Shown: in pieces, positions 26,897 through 34,890 of the stretch
How the letters are laid out: each line of letters opens with the position of its first letter
How positions within the stretch are numbered: the first letter of the stretch is position 1
Source: CAZWDL01 sp964632995
GTDB taxonomy: Bacteria; Bacteroidota; Bacteroidia; Chitinophagales; Saprospiraceae
Length of the DNA stretch: 64,000 bases
Assembly (NCBI GenBank): GCA_964632995.1
Contig: CAZWDL010000001.1
Span: 62,001 to 126,000, forward strand
Direction of reading: 5' to 3'
Program-made: the position numbers and the translations under genes
The notes under the pieces: generated by a model
Told to the model about the DNA's origin: nothing
Database searches by the model: none
What the model saw: the letters and a program-made list of their open reading frames with translations, nothing else

Positions 26897-27643
26897 ATGA
26901 CTAAATTTCTACACCGTTCCTTCCCCGATCAGCTACGGCGACTAAGGATGGGCGCTGCCCATGCCGTTCAGGCCAGGATTCAGGATTTCCGGTATTGGCT
27001 TTCCGCTAACTGGTTTCGGCTGATGCTCATTGCCGTCCTACTCGTCATTTTTCTTAAAAAAGACATTACCCTGCAATTGACCTTGAAAAACGGCCATCCC
27101 CGTCCGCTGGCCGCAGCCAGTCGCCAGGGAATTGCTCCCGGTACCGGGGCGCAGGTCATCAATACCGCTCTGGAAGCCCCTGCCTCTATCGAGGCTTCTC
27201 CCAGTCAGCAACAGTCCTACGTAGATCGCTTTGCAGAGGTGGCACAGGTGGAGATGCGTAAATACGGCATTCCCGCCAGCATCAAGCTGGGGCAGGCCCT
27301 GCTGGAGACCAATGCCGGCGCCAGTTCCCTAGCTACCCGCAACAACAATCATTTTGGAATTAAATGCTTTAGCAAAAAATGCCAAAAAGGCCACTGCAGT
27401 AATTTCTCGGATGATACGCACAAAGATTTCTTCCGCAATTACGATTCCGCCTGGGAGAGTTTTCGCAGCCACAGCCAGCTGTTGCAGGGAGAGCGTTATG
27501 CCCATCTGTTTAAGCTGGGCAATGATTATCGTGCCTGGGCAAGAGGATTGGAAAAGGCCGGTTACGCGACGGATAATCGCTATGCGGAGAAACTCATCGG
27601 AATCATTGAGGCGCTGGGACTACAGCAATACGATGAAGTTTAA
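26897..27643 (+). CDS. membrane-anchored GH73 glucosaminidase
   Basis: This 248-residue protein is a predicted peptidoglycan hydrolase (endo-beta-N-acetylglucosaminidase, GH73/Glucosaminidase domain). A single transmembrane segment (RLMLIAVLLVIFL, about residues 40-55) anchors it with the C-terminus in the periplasm. The catalytic domain spans residues 106-245: YVDRFAEVAQVEMRKYGIPA, then the active-site region GQALLETNAGASSLA with the likely catalytic Glu, NNNHFGIKC, a small cysteine-containing insert (CFSKKCQKGHC) and YDSAWESFRSHS. I prefer the ATG at 26897 over the one at 26852. It is 179 bp downstream of the giant gene on the same strand. It could open the cell wall for assembly or release of the giant proteins, but such enzymes are also common as stand-alone housekeeping autolysins. 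Confidence 0.88.
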   Translation: MTKFLHRSFPDQLRRLRMGAAHAVQARIQDFRYWLSANWFRLMLIAVLLVIFLKKDITLQLTLKNGHPRPLAAASRQGIAPGTGAQVINTALEAPASIEASPSQQQSYVDRFAEVAQVEMRKYGIPASIKLGQALLETNAGASSLATRNNNHFGIKCFSKKCQKGHCSNFSDDTHKDFFRNYDSAWESFRSHSQLLQGERYAHLFKLGNDYRAWARGLEKAGYATDNRYAEKLIGIIEALGLQQYDEV

Positions 27644-27669
27644 ATTTTAGAGCACCTCCGCAGCGGCTG

Positions 27670-27751
27670 CTATTGCCGGAGCCACTAGTGGCTCCGGCAA
27701 TAGGGGGTGAGATCTGAAAAAAGCTGGCTGTTGTCAGATCTCCTACCCCCT
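27670..27751. terminator. double-hairpin bidirectional terminator-like element
   Basis: Between two convergent genes there is a perfect 34-bp palindrome (27670-27703, centred on CCACTAGTGG). It is followed at once by a hairpin with arms GGGGGTGAGATCTGA and TCAGATCTCCTACCCCC (27703-27751). The AGATCTGAAAA / TCAGATCT core and the adjacent TAAACTCC resemble the central hairpin of the MITE-like elements at 3 and 6 kb, so it may be a shortened relative. Confidence 0.6.
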
Positions 27752-27775
27752 AAACTCCAAATGCCCGGATGCCGT

Positions 27776-28723
27776 TCAATTACATCTAATACTGGAATCC
27801 TCATAGAAATTCATTCTCCTGACAAGCTGGGGGCTTTCGTTATTTCCGGCAATATCATTGAGTTGAAGGCTCAGTTTCTCTTTCCAAATCTCGTAGGTGC
27901 AATATTGTTCCCGAAGCCAGTTGCTGTCCGTTTCGCCGGCCTGATCAGATAAATCAAAAAGCAGGGCAATACTATCGCCCCAGGTCTTGAGGCCAGACAT
28001 CTGTGAAAGGACCAGGTAGCCTTGCACCGGGTGATTTTTGCCGGGTATGGCTTTGGCCTCATCGATCCGGATCAGCGCCAGCCGGATATTGCCCTCATTC
28101 TCCTGTTCGCCCCAAAGGCGCTCCTGGTAGAGGTTTTTGGCATTTTGGTAAACGGCGCTTGGGGTATCCGACCCCTCCCCGTCAATTTGTTTGTTTTTCA
28201 TGTTTTCCAACTCCTGTGAAGCCTGAAAGGCTAGGTCTATGGCGACCAGGCCCCGCATGGCGGTCATTACGGCTTTGTCGCGGGGTAGTTCGATACCTGT
28301 GGCTTCCATGGAGCTTAACGCCTCGTCGGCTGTGGCGATGGCCTCCCGGGGTTTACCCAGTTTCCACTCGGTGAGCGCCCGCAAGGATAATGCGCTGGGG
28401 AGCACGGAGTCTTTTTCCAGGCTATTCTTATTCTGCAGGGCTTTATTCAGTTCGCTGTAGGCCAGGTTATAATAGCCTTCCGGAGAGCCACTGACCAGAT
28501 TCTGTTCGGATAATTGGCTGATAGCAGCGGGGTTGGCGGCTCGTTGGAGGGTGGCGGAAGGATTGAACTGTTGCGCATTCTCCAGGGTCGCCCCTTGGTT
28601 AAAGGCATCCTGGGCCCGGTCCAGGTGAATGAGGTGCTTACAACTGCTCATTAAAATCAGGAAAAGCAGTCCTAAGAGGTATGTTCTAAATGTTGGAATT
28701 TTCATCTGATTCGTTTTTTCCAT
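27776..28723 (-). CDS. hypothetical lipoprotein with TPR-like helices
   Basis: This 315-residue protein has a leader ending in a clear lipobox (LLFLILMSSC, Cys near residue 28), so it is probably an outer-membrane or periplasmic lipoprotein. The mature part is helical. At about residues 83-200 it contains tetratricopeptide-like helix pairs (YYNLAYSELNKALQNKNSLE, then LRALTEWKLGKPREAIATAD). No named family is recognised. It starts 16 nt after the stop of the 1135-residue helical protein and must be cotranscribed with it. That links a cell-envelope lipoprotein to the large repeat protein and, by position, to the giant cluster that converges on it. Confidence 0.75.
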   Translation of the reverse strand: MEKTNQMKIPTFRTYLLGLLFLILMSSCKHLIHLDRAQDAFNQGATLENAQQFNPSATLQRAANPAAISQLSEQNLVSGSPEGYYNLAYSELNKALQNKNSLEKDSVLPSALSLRALTEWKLGKPREAIATADEALSSMEATGIELPRDKAVMTAMRGLVAIDLAFQASQELENMKNKQIDGEGSDTPSAVYQNAKNLYQERLWGEQENEGNIRLALIRIDEAKAIPGKNHPVQGYLVLSQMSGLKTWGDSIALLFDLSDQAGETDSNWLREQYCTYEIWKEKLSLQLNDIAGNNESPQLVRRMNFYEDSSIRCN

Positions 28724-28739
28724 GCAAATATGGCTTAAT

Positions 28740-31700
28740 TCAAATTGAGTCTTCTATATCAACGCCGCTTTCGAGTCTGGCCAACAAGTCCTCTATTAAG
28801 AAACCTTTATTGTTTTCCAGCATTTCGATGGCCTCTTCCACAGTAGCCAGAGCCTCTTCAACAAAAGCCTCGACGATAGACCGCTCGCTCAATCCGGAGA
28901 AAAAAGCTTCGATGATGGCGTTGAGATTGGGGATTTGCGTAAGCGTCCAGGTAGCGACGGGGTGGTTTTCTTCATCGTAAAGTTTGAGAATCAATTGCTG
29001 CAGGGAAAACTGAAGGATAATTTGTCCTCCGCTACTGCTTTGAATGATCCATTGCTTGCTGCTGTTGACGGCCCGTAATGCAGCCTCGACGATAGTTAAG
29101 AAGGTGTCAAAGGAAAGGGAAGGAGGAGCGGCCTCCAGCGCTTCGATAACCAGGGTGAATACGGTCTGCACCGCTTCTTCGTCACCGCTTACCCAGCGTG
29201 GGTTTTCAGCGACACTTTGCAGAACCAGTTGCAAGACGTCCAGCAATTGTTCATCCGATAGACGGGGGCTCCAGCGGCCCTCCTCTTCGGGAGCGGCTGC
29301 CAGCGCCAGTAAGACCTCCCGTACGGCGAGCGCCAGCAGGCTCAGCGGCCGGCCTTCTTTTACTGCGACCAGCATCTCAAGCCGTCCGGCGGCGATTTCC
29401 AGGCTAAAGCGGATGACCTCTGGTATGAGGGCCGTACGGCCGGCATCCTTTAAAATGCCTGCCATGCCCCGTATCATTGACTGCAGGAAGGGTTTTCTGC
29501 TAACCAGATCGGGATGATAACTGATAATGGTCAGGGCAGCCTCTTTCAGTCGCTCGGCGCTGTCACGGTCGAATGGCCGGGGGCTATCAAAAAAGGCGCT
29601 TTCCTCCAAAATCAGGTCGACCAGCAGCAATCCGCGGGCATTTGGATGTTCGGCGATGATACGTTCCATAAAAAACTCCAGGAGATCAACGAGTCGAACC
29701 TCCCAGTCGGGCGGGACAGGACGGCCGGCCCGAAAGATGCTGTTTAGGATGAGATCGATTACTTCCTTGATGATCACCTTTACCTCCTCATCCCCCGCTT
29801 GATTGTCGATCGCGGTACGAATACTAAGGCTGAGAATAAGCTCAAGGGTATCGACACTCAGGCGCTGCCCTTCGGGAATTTGCTGCAAGGCTTCAAAAAT
29901 GACACCCATTAGCTCTCCAAGGTCACTTCTATCATCTTCGTGAGGGAGTATCCATTCGGGATGGAAGATGACGGTATCCAACAAGCTTTCCATGAGGACC
30001 AGGAGTTGAGGGCCGGTTAGTCGGGGTTTCCAGGGGGCCTCACCTTCGCGCTCCGTCATCACACTAATAATTTCCCGGAAGGCTTGTACCAGCAAAAATT
30101 TGGGATCCTCCTCTTCTACCGGCAGGATAAGCGCCGCATTTTTAGCCGTACTGTTCATAACGAGCCGAACGAGCTCCAAAACCAGTCCCGGTTGCCGGAT
30201 GTTCTGTTCGTGCAGGCTTTGCGACACTTCCCCGACGATGTTTTGCAGCACGGTTTTCCGGGAGACCAGCTCGGGATGCGAGGCCAGCACTTTCAGTCCG
30301 GATTCGATGATTTCATTAGCCAGCCGGCGATTAAATCCAGCGGTGAAGTCGACTCCGCCGTCGGCAAAGAGAATGAGCTGAAGTAATAATAATCCCCGGT
30401 CCCCTTCTGCCTGATATTCCAGGATAAAGTCGAGCGAAAATTCAACCAGATCCACGATTTTCTGAATCCGGCCGCTGCGGTCGGTTTCCTTTTTGTCGAA
30501 GGTATAAGCAAAGACGATGTCCAGTGCGTGTTGCAAGATTGTTTTCAGGTCCTCCTGTTCACCCGGAGAGGGAGTATCGCCAAACTCAATGCGTTGAAGC
30601 ACCAATTCGCTGGAGGCGACGGTGCGCAGGCTTAGCCGGATGATCATTTCGACGGTATCGAAATTTATTCGTTCTTCGGCCGGAAGCTGTCGCAAGGCTC
30701 CGAAAACGGCTTCCAATACTTCGGTCAGCAGCGGTTTGTCGTTCACTTTAGCCAGTATCCAGCCGGGATTATGTACCACTTCGCCGAGCAGATTACCGGC
30801 AATATCCAGGAGCTGAGGTTTGGTAAGGCGAGGGCGCCAGCGATCGGCGCCGGCGGGCGGTAAGGCCAACACTTCCAGGAGTTGCCGGACAGTGAGTAAC
30901 AACAGGTGCTCGCCATCTTCCTCTTCAATATTCCAAAGCTGGTCCAGGTTACCCGCCGTGTGTTCCAGTACCAGGCGTGCTAATTCCGGGACCAGGTCGG
31001 CTACAGAAAAGACGGTATCCGTTCCGGCAAGGGTGGCTTCCAGTGATTCGCTGACCCCGACGACGATATTCCGGATGCCCTGTTTTCCGGAGAGTAATTC
31101 CGGATGCTCGGCGATCACGCCGAAGCTCTGCTGCATCAGCAGATCCAGCGTTTCGTTGGTGAAGGCCTTGCGGAAATTGATTTTTTCTCCGGGGTTTTCG
31201 ATAAGCAGGTCGAGGAGGACGGTGCCCGTAGATTGAATAATTTTGGAAGCGCCCTCGTTAGTCCCCAAAAAGCCGCCGGGATTACCGAGAAATTCGTCGC
31301 CGGCATTTTTCACGGTACTGCGGAAAAGAAACTGTCCCCATTCGACAACGGATTGCTGGTCGAAACGAAGGGCATCCTCTACGCTAGCGGTCCCTTTTTT
31401 AATTTGCCGGTAAATATCGCCGGTGATTTTTGAGCTACTGGCCCGGATGAAGGTCTGAAATTTTTCATCATCCGTTATTTCGTTACTGAGCTCACCAAGA
31501 ATAGTCGATGCGGAAATAAACAGCCGGGGGACGAAAGTCTTAGCCAGACGTTTGAAATCCTCCTTGTCATCCAGTTCCAGATCATCAAAGCCGGCCAGAA
31601 AACTTTTGAGTGCTCTGCCGTAAGGGTTGTTACTCGAGAAGTGTGTCGGTACCTGAGTGTAATAGTCTATCCCAATTTCGACAATCGTAGCAGCGAGCAG

Positions 31701-32147
31701 CTGTAAAGGTGACAGGGCCGAGGGATCCTCTGCTTCCCACTGTCTCACCACCATTAAGCTGGCCAGCGCCTTGGGGCTGCTTGCCGTCAGAAGCCCCTCC
31801 CCTCCTGCTTCTTTGGTTCCCGTTAATGGCTTGAGTTTCTGATAGTAGGCCAGATACTTTTTCCGCCTGGGATCGGATTCATCTTCCTTTATATTTTCAT
31901 AGTCCTCTTGCAGTGCCTTTAGTTCGGAAAATAATTCCAAAAACTGGGCGCCACCCTCTACCGGGTCTTCATCTCTGAAAAAATTCCGGATAGTCCGGTT
32001 AATAGGCCGGGTATCCATATCCGGTAGTGGAAGAACCAGTTCCTTTCTCTTAATGCTGTCGGCATAAGCACGCCGTATCGCCCCTTCCAATTTCAGGGCG
32101 GATTGAATAGTGAACAGAATGGCTTCTGCCGTAAATTGAGTGGTCAT
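28740..32147 (-). CDS. 1135-residue all-helical protein with three tandem ~250-residue repeats
   Basis: This is an uncharacterised protein with no signal peptide or membrane segment. After a ~300-residue head (with a possible coiled region around LFSELKALQEDYENIKEDES) it contains three clear repeats, starting near residues 307, 586 and 837. Each has a HPELVSRK-type motif (HPELLSGKQGIRNIV, HPELVSRKTVLQNIV, HPDLVSRKPFLQSMI). Each then has a W-x-PRL segment (WRPRLTKPQLLDI, WKPRLTGPQLLVL, WSPRLSDEQLLDV) and a HNPGWIL/FHPEWIL/ENPRWV segment. The repeats look like a right-handed helical solenoid or a self-assembling stalk. The lipoprotein gene follows at 16 nt. A function is not assigned. Confidence 0.8.
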   Translation of the reverse strand: MTTQFTAEAILFTIQSALKLEGAIRRAYADSIKRKELVLPLPDMDTRPINRTIRNFFRDEDPVEGGAQFLELFSELKALQEDYENIKEDESDPRRKKYLAYYQKLKPLTGTKEAGGEGLLTASSPKALASLMVVRQWEAEDPSALSPLQLLAATIVEIGIDYYTQVPTHFSSNNPYGRALKSFLAGFDDLELDDKEDFKRLAKTFVPRLFISASTILGELSNEITDDEKFQTFIRASSSKITGDIYRQIKKGTASVEDALRFDQQSVVEWGQFLFRSTVKNAGDEFLGNPGGFLGTNEGASKIIQSTGTVLLDLLIENPGEKINFRKAFTNETLDLLMQQSFGVIAEHPELLSGKQGIRNIVVGVSESLEATLAGTDTVFSVADLVPELARLVLEHTAGNLDQLWNIEEEDGEHLLLLTVRQLLEVLALPPAGADRWRPRLTKPQLLDIAGNLLGEVVHNPGWILAKVNDKPLLTEVLEAVFGALRQLPAEERINFDTVEMIIRLSLRTVASSELVLQRIEFGDTPSPGEQEDLKTILQHALDIVFAYTFDKKETDRSGRIQKIVDLVEFSLDFILEYQAEGDRGLLLLQLILFADGGVDFTAGFNRRLANEIIESGLKVLASHPELVSRKTVLQNIVGEVSQSLHEQNIRQPGLVLELVRLVMNSTAKNAALILPVEEEDPKFLLVQAFREIISVMTEREGEAPWKPRLTGPQLLVLMESLLDTVIFHPEWILPHEDDRSDLGELMGVIFEALQQIPEGQRLSVDTLELILSLSIRTAIDNQAGDEEVKVIIKEVIDLILNSIFRAGRPVPPDWEVRLVDLLEFFMERIIAEHPNARGLLLVDLILEESAFFDSPRPFDRDSAERLKEAALTIISYHPDLVSRKPFLQSMIRGMAGILKDAGRTALIPEVIRFSLEIAAGRLEMLVAVKEGRPLSLLALAVREVLLALAAAPEEEGRWSPRLSDEQLLDVLQLVLQSVAENPRWVSGDEEAVQTVFTLVIEALEAAPPSLSFDTFLTIVEAALRAVNSSKQWIIQSSSGGQIILQFSLQQLILKLYDEENHPVATWTLTQIPNLNAIIEAFFSGLSERSIVEAFVEEALATVEEAIEMLENNKGFLIEDLLARLESGVDIEDSI

Positions 32148-32440
32148 AAAAAAGGAGGATTTTAGGCATTAGTGATCCGCCTGGCAGCTGTAAAGTATTT
32201 ACAGGAAGCGGGATAATCAGTAAGCGGAAATAAGAGATAGCGAATATCCGGATGATCCGGTCTCAAAGGCTGGTGGTGCACACGTTCAATGTATGGTTTT
32301 CATTTTTTACTCAAAGAGGGCGATTTCAAATATAAGGTATTTTATGGTTTCGTTTCTTTTAATTTTTGGCTTTTTTAATTTAAAAAATTAAAGAAAATAC
32401 TGGATGAGTAAAATAAAAAATCGATACAGTAGCTATTTAC
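32148..32440. other. intergenic region between pdhB and the helical repeat protein
   Basis: No coding potential is seen in this ~300-bp stretch, which is followed by the pdhB terminator. It should hold the promoter of the 1135-residue protein gene on the minus strand, but I could not identify a convincing -33/-7 pair. The right part is very AT-rich. Confidence 0.5.
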
Positions 32441-32476
32441 AAAAAAAAGGCCGGATAAGGAATCCGGCCTTTTTTA
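32441..32476. terminator. bidirectional rho-independent terminator after pdhB
   Basis: A perfect 8-bp stem GGCCGGAT / ATCCGGCC with a 5-nt loop (32449-32469) is flanked by eight A residues on the left and six T residues on the right. It therefore reads as stem plus U-run in both directions. It lies 25 bp beyond the pdhB stop. Confidence 0.85.
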
Positions 32477-32494
32477 CTTAGGAGGTGCTGCTTG

Positions 32495-33484
32495 CTAGAA
32501 CTGGTAGTACATAACCTCTCCAATAGCTTTGATGATCTTCTCAGGATTAGGCAGATATTCGTCAACCAAGGTTGGCGCATAAGGCAATGAAGTATCAGCC
32601 GAATTGACGCGGGTCACGGGCGCATCGAGATAATCGAAGGCATATTTTTGGATTTCATAGGCCACCTCGGCGGAGATTCCGGCAAGAGGCCAGGACTCAT
32701 CGACCACGACAAGCCGGTTGGTTTTCTTTACCGAGTCTACGATAGTTCGGTAATCCAGGGGCCGGATGGTGCGCAAATCGATTACTTCGGCGGAAACCCC
32801 GTCTTTTTCCAGTTCTTCCGCGGCCTTCAGCGCTTCGAGTATCATCTTGTTAAAAGAAACGATGGTCACATCTGTTCCTTCCCGGCGGACGCGGGCTTTA
32901 CCAATGGGAACCAGTAACTCTTCATCTTCCGGCACTTCTCCTTTGTATCCGTACATGATTTCCGATTCCATCATGCATATAGGATCATCATCGCGAATAG
33001 CGGATTTGAGCAAGCCTTTGATATCGGCCGGTTCGATACAGGAAATCACTTTCAATCCCGGTACATTCGCCAGCCAGCTCTCAAAAGTTTGGGAGTGTTG
33101 TTGGGCCAGTTGCCCGGCTGCTCCGGAAGGGCCGCGGAACACTACAGGGGATTTAAATTGTCCGGCCGACTGAGAGAGCGTTTTGGCAGCATTGTTAACA
33201 ATTTGATCAAAGGCCAGTACCGCGAAGTTCCAGGTCATAAATTCAACGATAGGCCGCAGGCCGTTCATTGCCGCGCCAACTCCAATACCGGCGAAACCGA
33301 GTTCTGAAATAGGGGTGTCGACTACTCTTTTAGGGCCAAATTCATCGAGCATCCCCTTACTTACTTTGTAGGCGCCGTTGTATTCGCCTACCTCCTCTCC
33401 TATCAGGAATACATTTTCGTCTCGGCGCATTTCTTCGGACATTGCCTCGTTAAGGGCGTCTCTAAGTGCTATCTCTCTTGCCAT
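32495..33484 (-). CDS. pdhB: pyruvate dehydrogenase E1 component, beta subunit
   Basis: This 329-residue protein matches the beta subunit of the alpha2beta2-type pyruvate dehydrogenase E1, which with the alpha subunit binds thiamine diphosphate and decarboxylates pyruvate for acetyl-CoA production. Diagnostic segments are FLIGEEVGEYNGAYKVSKGM (the ThDP-contacting Glu), RVVDTPISELGFAGIGVGAA, the RGPSGAAGQLAQQHSQTFES substrate-channel loop, and the C-terminal transketolase domain (VIDLRTIRPLDYRTIVDSVK). The length is standard for the family. The alpha subunit and E2 are not adjacent, as is common in Bacteroidota. A terminator follows directly. Confidence 0.95.
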   Translation of the reverse strand: MAREIALRDALNEAMSEEMRRDENVFLIGEEVGEYNGAYKVSKGMLDEFGPKRVVDTPISELGFAGIGVGAAMNGLRPIVEFMTWNFAVLAFDQIVNNAAKTLSQSAGQFKSPVVFRGPSGAAGQLAQQHSQTFESWLANVPGLKVISCIEPADIKGLLKSAIRDDDPICMMESEIMYGYKGEVPEDEELLVPIGKARVRREGTDVTIVSFNKMILEALKAAEELEKDGVSAEVIDLRTIRPLDYRTIVDSVKKTNRLVVVDESWPLAGISAEVAYEIQKYAFDYLDAPVTRVNSADTSLPYAPTLVDEYLPNPEKIIKAIGEVMYYQF

Positions 33485-33818
33485 CGGTGTATATTGAGTC
33501 TTTTAATGATTTATTTTCTGACACTCTCTGTAGGGGGCAAAAATAATAAAACTGTACGTATTAACAATCTCCGCTAAACCTTGTTCTCGGAGTGCGAATT
33601 ATCCTTACCGTCCAGTTCCAGGCGGTGGAAACTATTTTGCAAGATTATCGTTTGCTTTTTGACGGAAGAGAATAAACAAAAACAAAAGGACTTGTCGACT
33701 TGAATAAGATTTTCTTTATATTTGTCCGGTAAAATAAAGCGGATCATCTCTGCGTTTTGCTCTCAGAACCCGTAGTAGAAATTATTATTCCATAACATAT
33801 CCAAAATTTTCAACTGTG
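33485..33818. other. intergenic region between divergent pdhB and a small lipoprotein gene
   Basis: This 334-bp region carries no gene longer than a few codons. It separates pdhB (minus) from the 51-residue lipoprotein (plus) and should hold promoters for both. The only recognisable element is a TATATTTG box at 33717-33724 on the plus strand. Confidence 0.5.
33717..33724 (+). promoter_or_regulatory. candidate Bacteroidota -7 box for the small lipoprotein
   Basis: TATATTTG matches the TAnnTTTG consensus exactly. An ACTTG at 33690-33694 could be a weak -33 element, about 22 bp away. This would give a leader of ~90 nt before the lipoprotein ATG at 33819. Confidence 0.35.
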
Positions 33819-33974
33819 ATGAACTCCAGTAAACTAAGCAGATTCCTCACTCTCCTCTTGATCTTCGTCGCCGCTGTCGCCTTTTCCTCCTGCAATCGGG
33901 GGTATGGCTGTCCCAACAATTTTTCGCTTGACACAGTAGCGGAAATGGTGCAAGGGTTGGTGTCCATGTTTTAA
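33819..33974 (+). CDS. 51-residue small lipoprotein
   Basis: This very short gene begins at an ATG and encodes a lysine-containing N-terminus and a hydrophobic stretch (RFLTLLLIFVAAV). A lipobox AFSSC follows with the acceptor cysteine at residue 25. The mature peptide of 27 residues begins CNRGYGCPNNFSLD. It is thus a predicted tiny lipoprotein, with a second cysteine six residues after the acceptor. Small lipoproteins with a GYGCPNNF-like motif are, as I recall, scattered in Bacteroidota, without a known role. A plausible -7 box lies 95 bp upstream. The minus-strand frame over the same bases lacks any such features. Confidence 0.7.
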   Translation: MNSSKLSRFLTLLLIFVAAVAFSSCNRGYGCPNNFSLDTVAEMVQGLVSMF

Positions 33975-34127
33975 TCTCTCATTCTTTTTGCGGGAAATGA
34001 AGCTTCTCTATTTTCCCTTGGTATTCTTATCCGGCCGTACTTCAAGGCAGAGATAAACCGTACTAATTCTGCGTTGTTAGTTACAGGAACCCGGTTTATG
34101 CGGTGTATTTATTATAATTCAGTTTTG

Positions 34128-34799
34128 ATGGCAGAGAAGCAAATAATTGAAACACAGGACGGCTCCCACTCTATTTACTCAGAGCGGTTTGGTGTTTCTT
34201 ACCACTCCAGATACGGAGCTATACAGGAATCCCGGCACGTATTTATTGAGGCTGGTCTTTTTCTGCAGGCACTTTCAAAAAAGCAGATCCAGGTGCTGGA
34301 AGTTGGCTTTGGCGCCGGTTTAAATGCTTTTTTAACCTTCCTGGAGGGGAAACAGCGGGAACTGAGCATCGAATATGTCGCTATCGAGGCATTCCCCCTC
34401 GATATAGAGCAAGCCCGCCAACTGAATTATCCTCAATTGCTGGGAGAACCTCCAAAAACGAAGGAGTTTCTGTTTTTGCACCGTGCCGAATGGAACAAAA
34501 AGCACCAGTTAGATGAGCACTTCTCCTTTCTGAAGCTTCAGCAGCCATTTGAACAGGTTGACTTCCAGGAAGCCTTTGACCTGCTTTACTTCGATGCCTT
34601 TGCCCCGAATACGCAACCCGAACTCTGGGAGTCTCCGGTTCTGGAGCGCATGTACCGTTCCCTCCGAAAAGGAGGCATGCTGGTTACTTACTGTGCCAAG
34701 GGCATCGTAAAGCGCCGCTTTAAGGCACTGGGATTTGAAGTAAAAACGATGAAGGGACCACCCGGTAAACGGGAGATGATCCGGTGCACAAAGGTTTAG
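34128..34799 (+). CDS. mnmD: tRNA (5-methylaminomethyl-2-thiouridine)(34) methyltransferase, MnmD type
   Basis: This 223-residue protein corresponds to the stand-alone methyltransferase half of MnmC. It uses S-adenosylmethionine to finish the mnm5s2U modification at the tRNA wobble position. The N-terminus (TQDGSHSIYSERFGVSYHSR) is typical of the family. The SAM-binding motif I is VLEVGFGAGLNAFLTFLEG (about residues 59-77), and the DLLYFDAFAPNTQPELWES segment carries the catalytic region. No FAD oxidase half is present, as in most Bacteroidota. I chose ATG 34128 because the 18 codons upstream in the frame are not family-like. It is convergent with the AP2 gene. Confidence 0.9.
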   Translation: MAEKQIIETQDGSHSIYSERFGVSYHSRYGAIQESRHVFIEAGLFLQALSKKQIQVLEVGFGAGLNAFLTFLEGKQRELSIEYVAIEAFPLDIEQARQLNYPQLLGEPPKTKEFLFLHRAEWNKKHQLDEHFSFLKLQQPFEQVDFQEAFDLLYFDAFAPNTQPELWESPVLERMYRSLRKGGMLVTYCAKGIVKRRFKALGFEVKTMKGPPGKREMIRCTKV

Positions 34800-34827
34800 G
34801 AAGTATATTAACCAGACAGTGGAATCA

Positions 34828-34876
34828 ATGAGCGCCGAGGGAGCATCATTTGGAAAAAAACCGCCTCAGCGCTCAT
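34828..34876. terminator. hairpin between convergent mnmD and AP2 gene
   Basis: The arms ATGAGCGCCGAGG (34828-34840) and CCTCAGCGCTCAT (34864-34876) pair at 13 positions with one G-U, across a 23-nt loop that includes seven A residues. The position between two convergent stops fits a shared terminator, although no long T-run follows. Confidence 0.5.
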
Positions 34877-34890
34877 ACGGACGGGAAAGA

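Noticed and set aside
8460..27643. Interpretation of the giant cluster as a contractile injection system or type VI secretion locus
   Set aside because: No sheath, tube, baseplate, spike or AAA+ ATPase genes are present in the window; the LysM-like repeats alone do not justify the label.
33785..33967. 60-codon minus-strand frame opposite the small lipoprotein
   Set aside because: The plus strand over the same bases encodes a signal peptide with a lipobox; the minus-strand product has no such logic.
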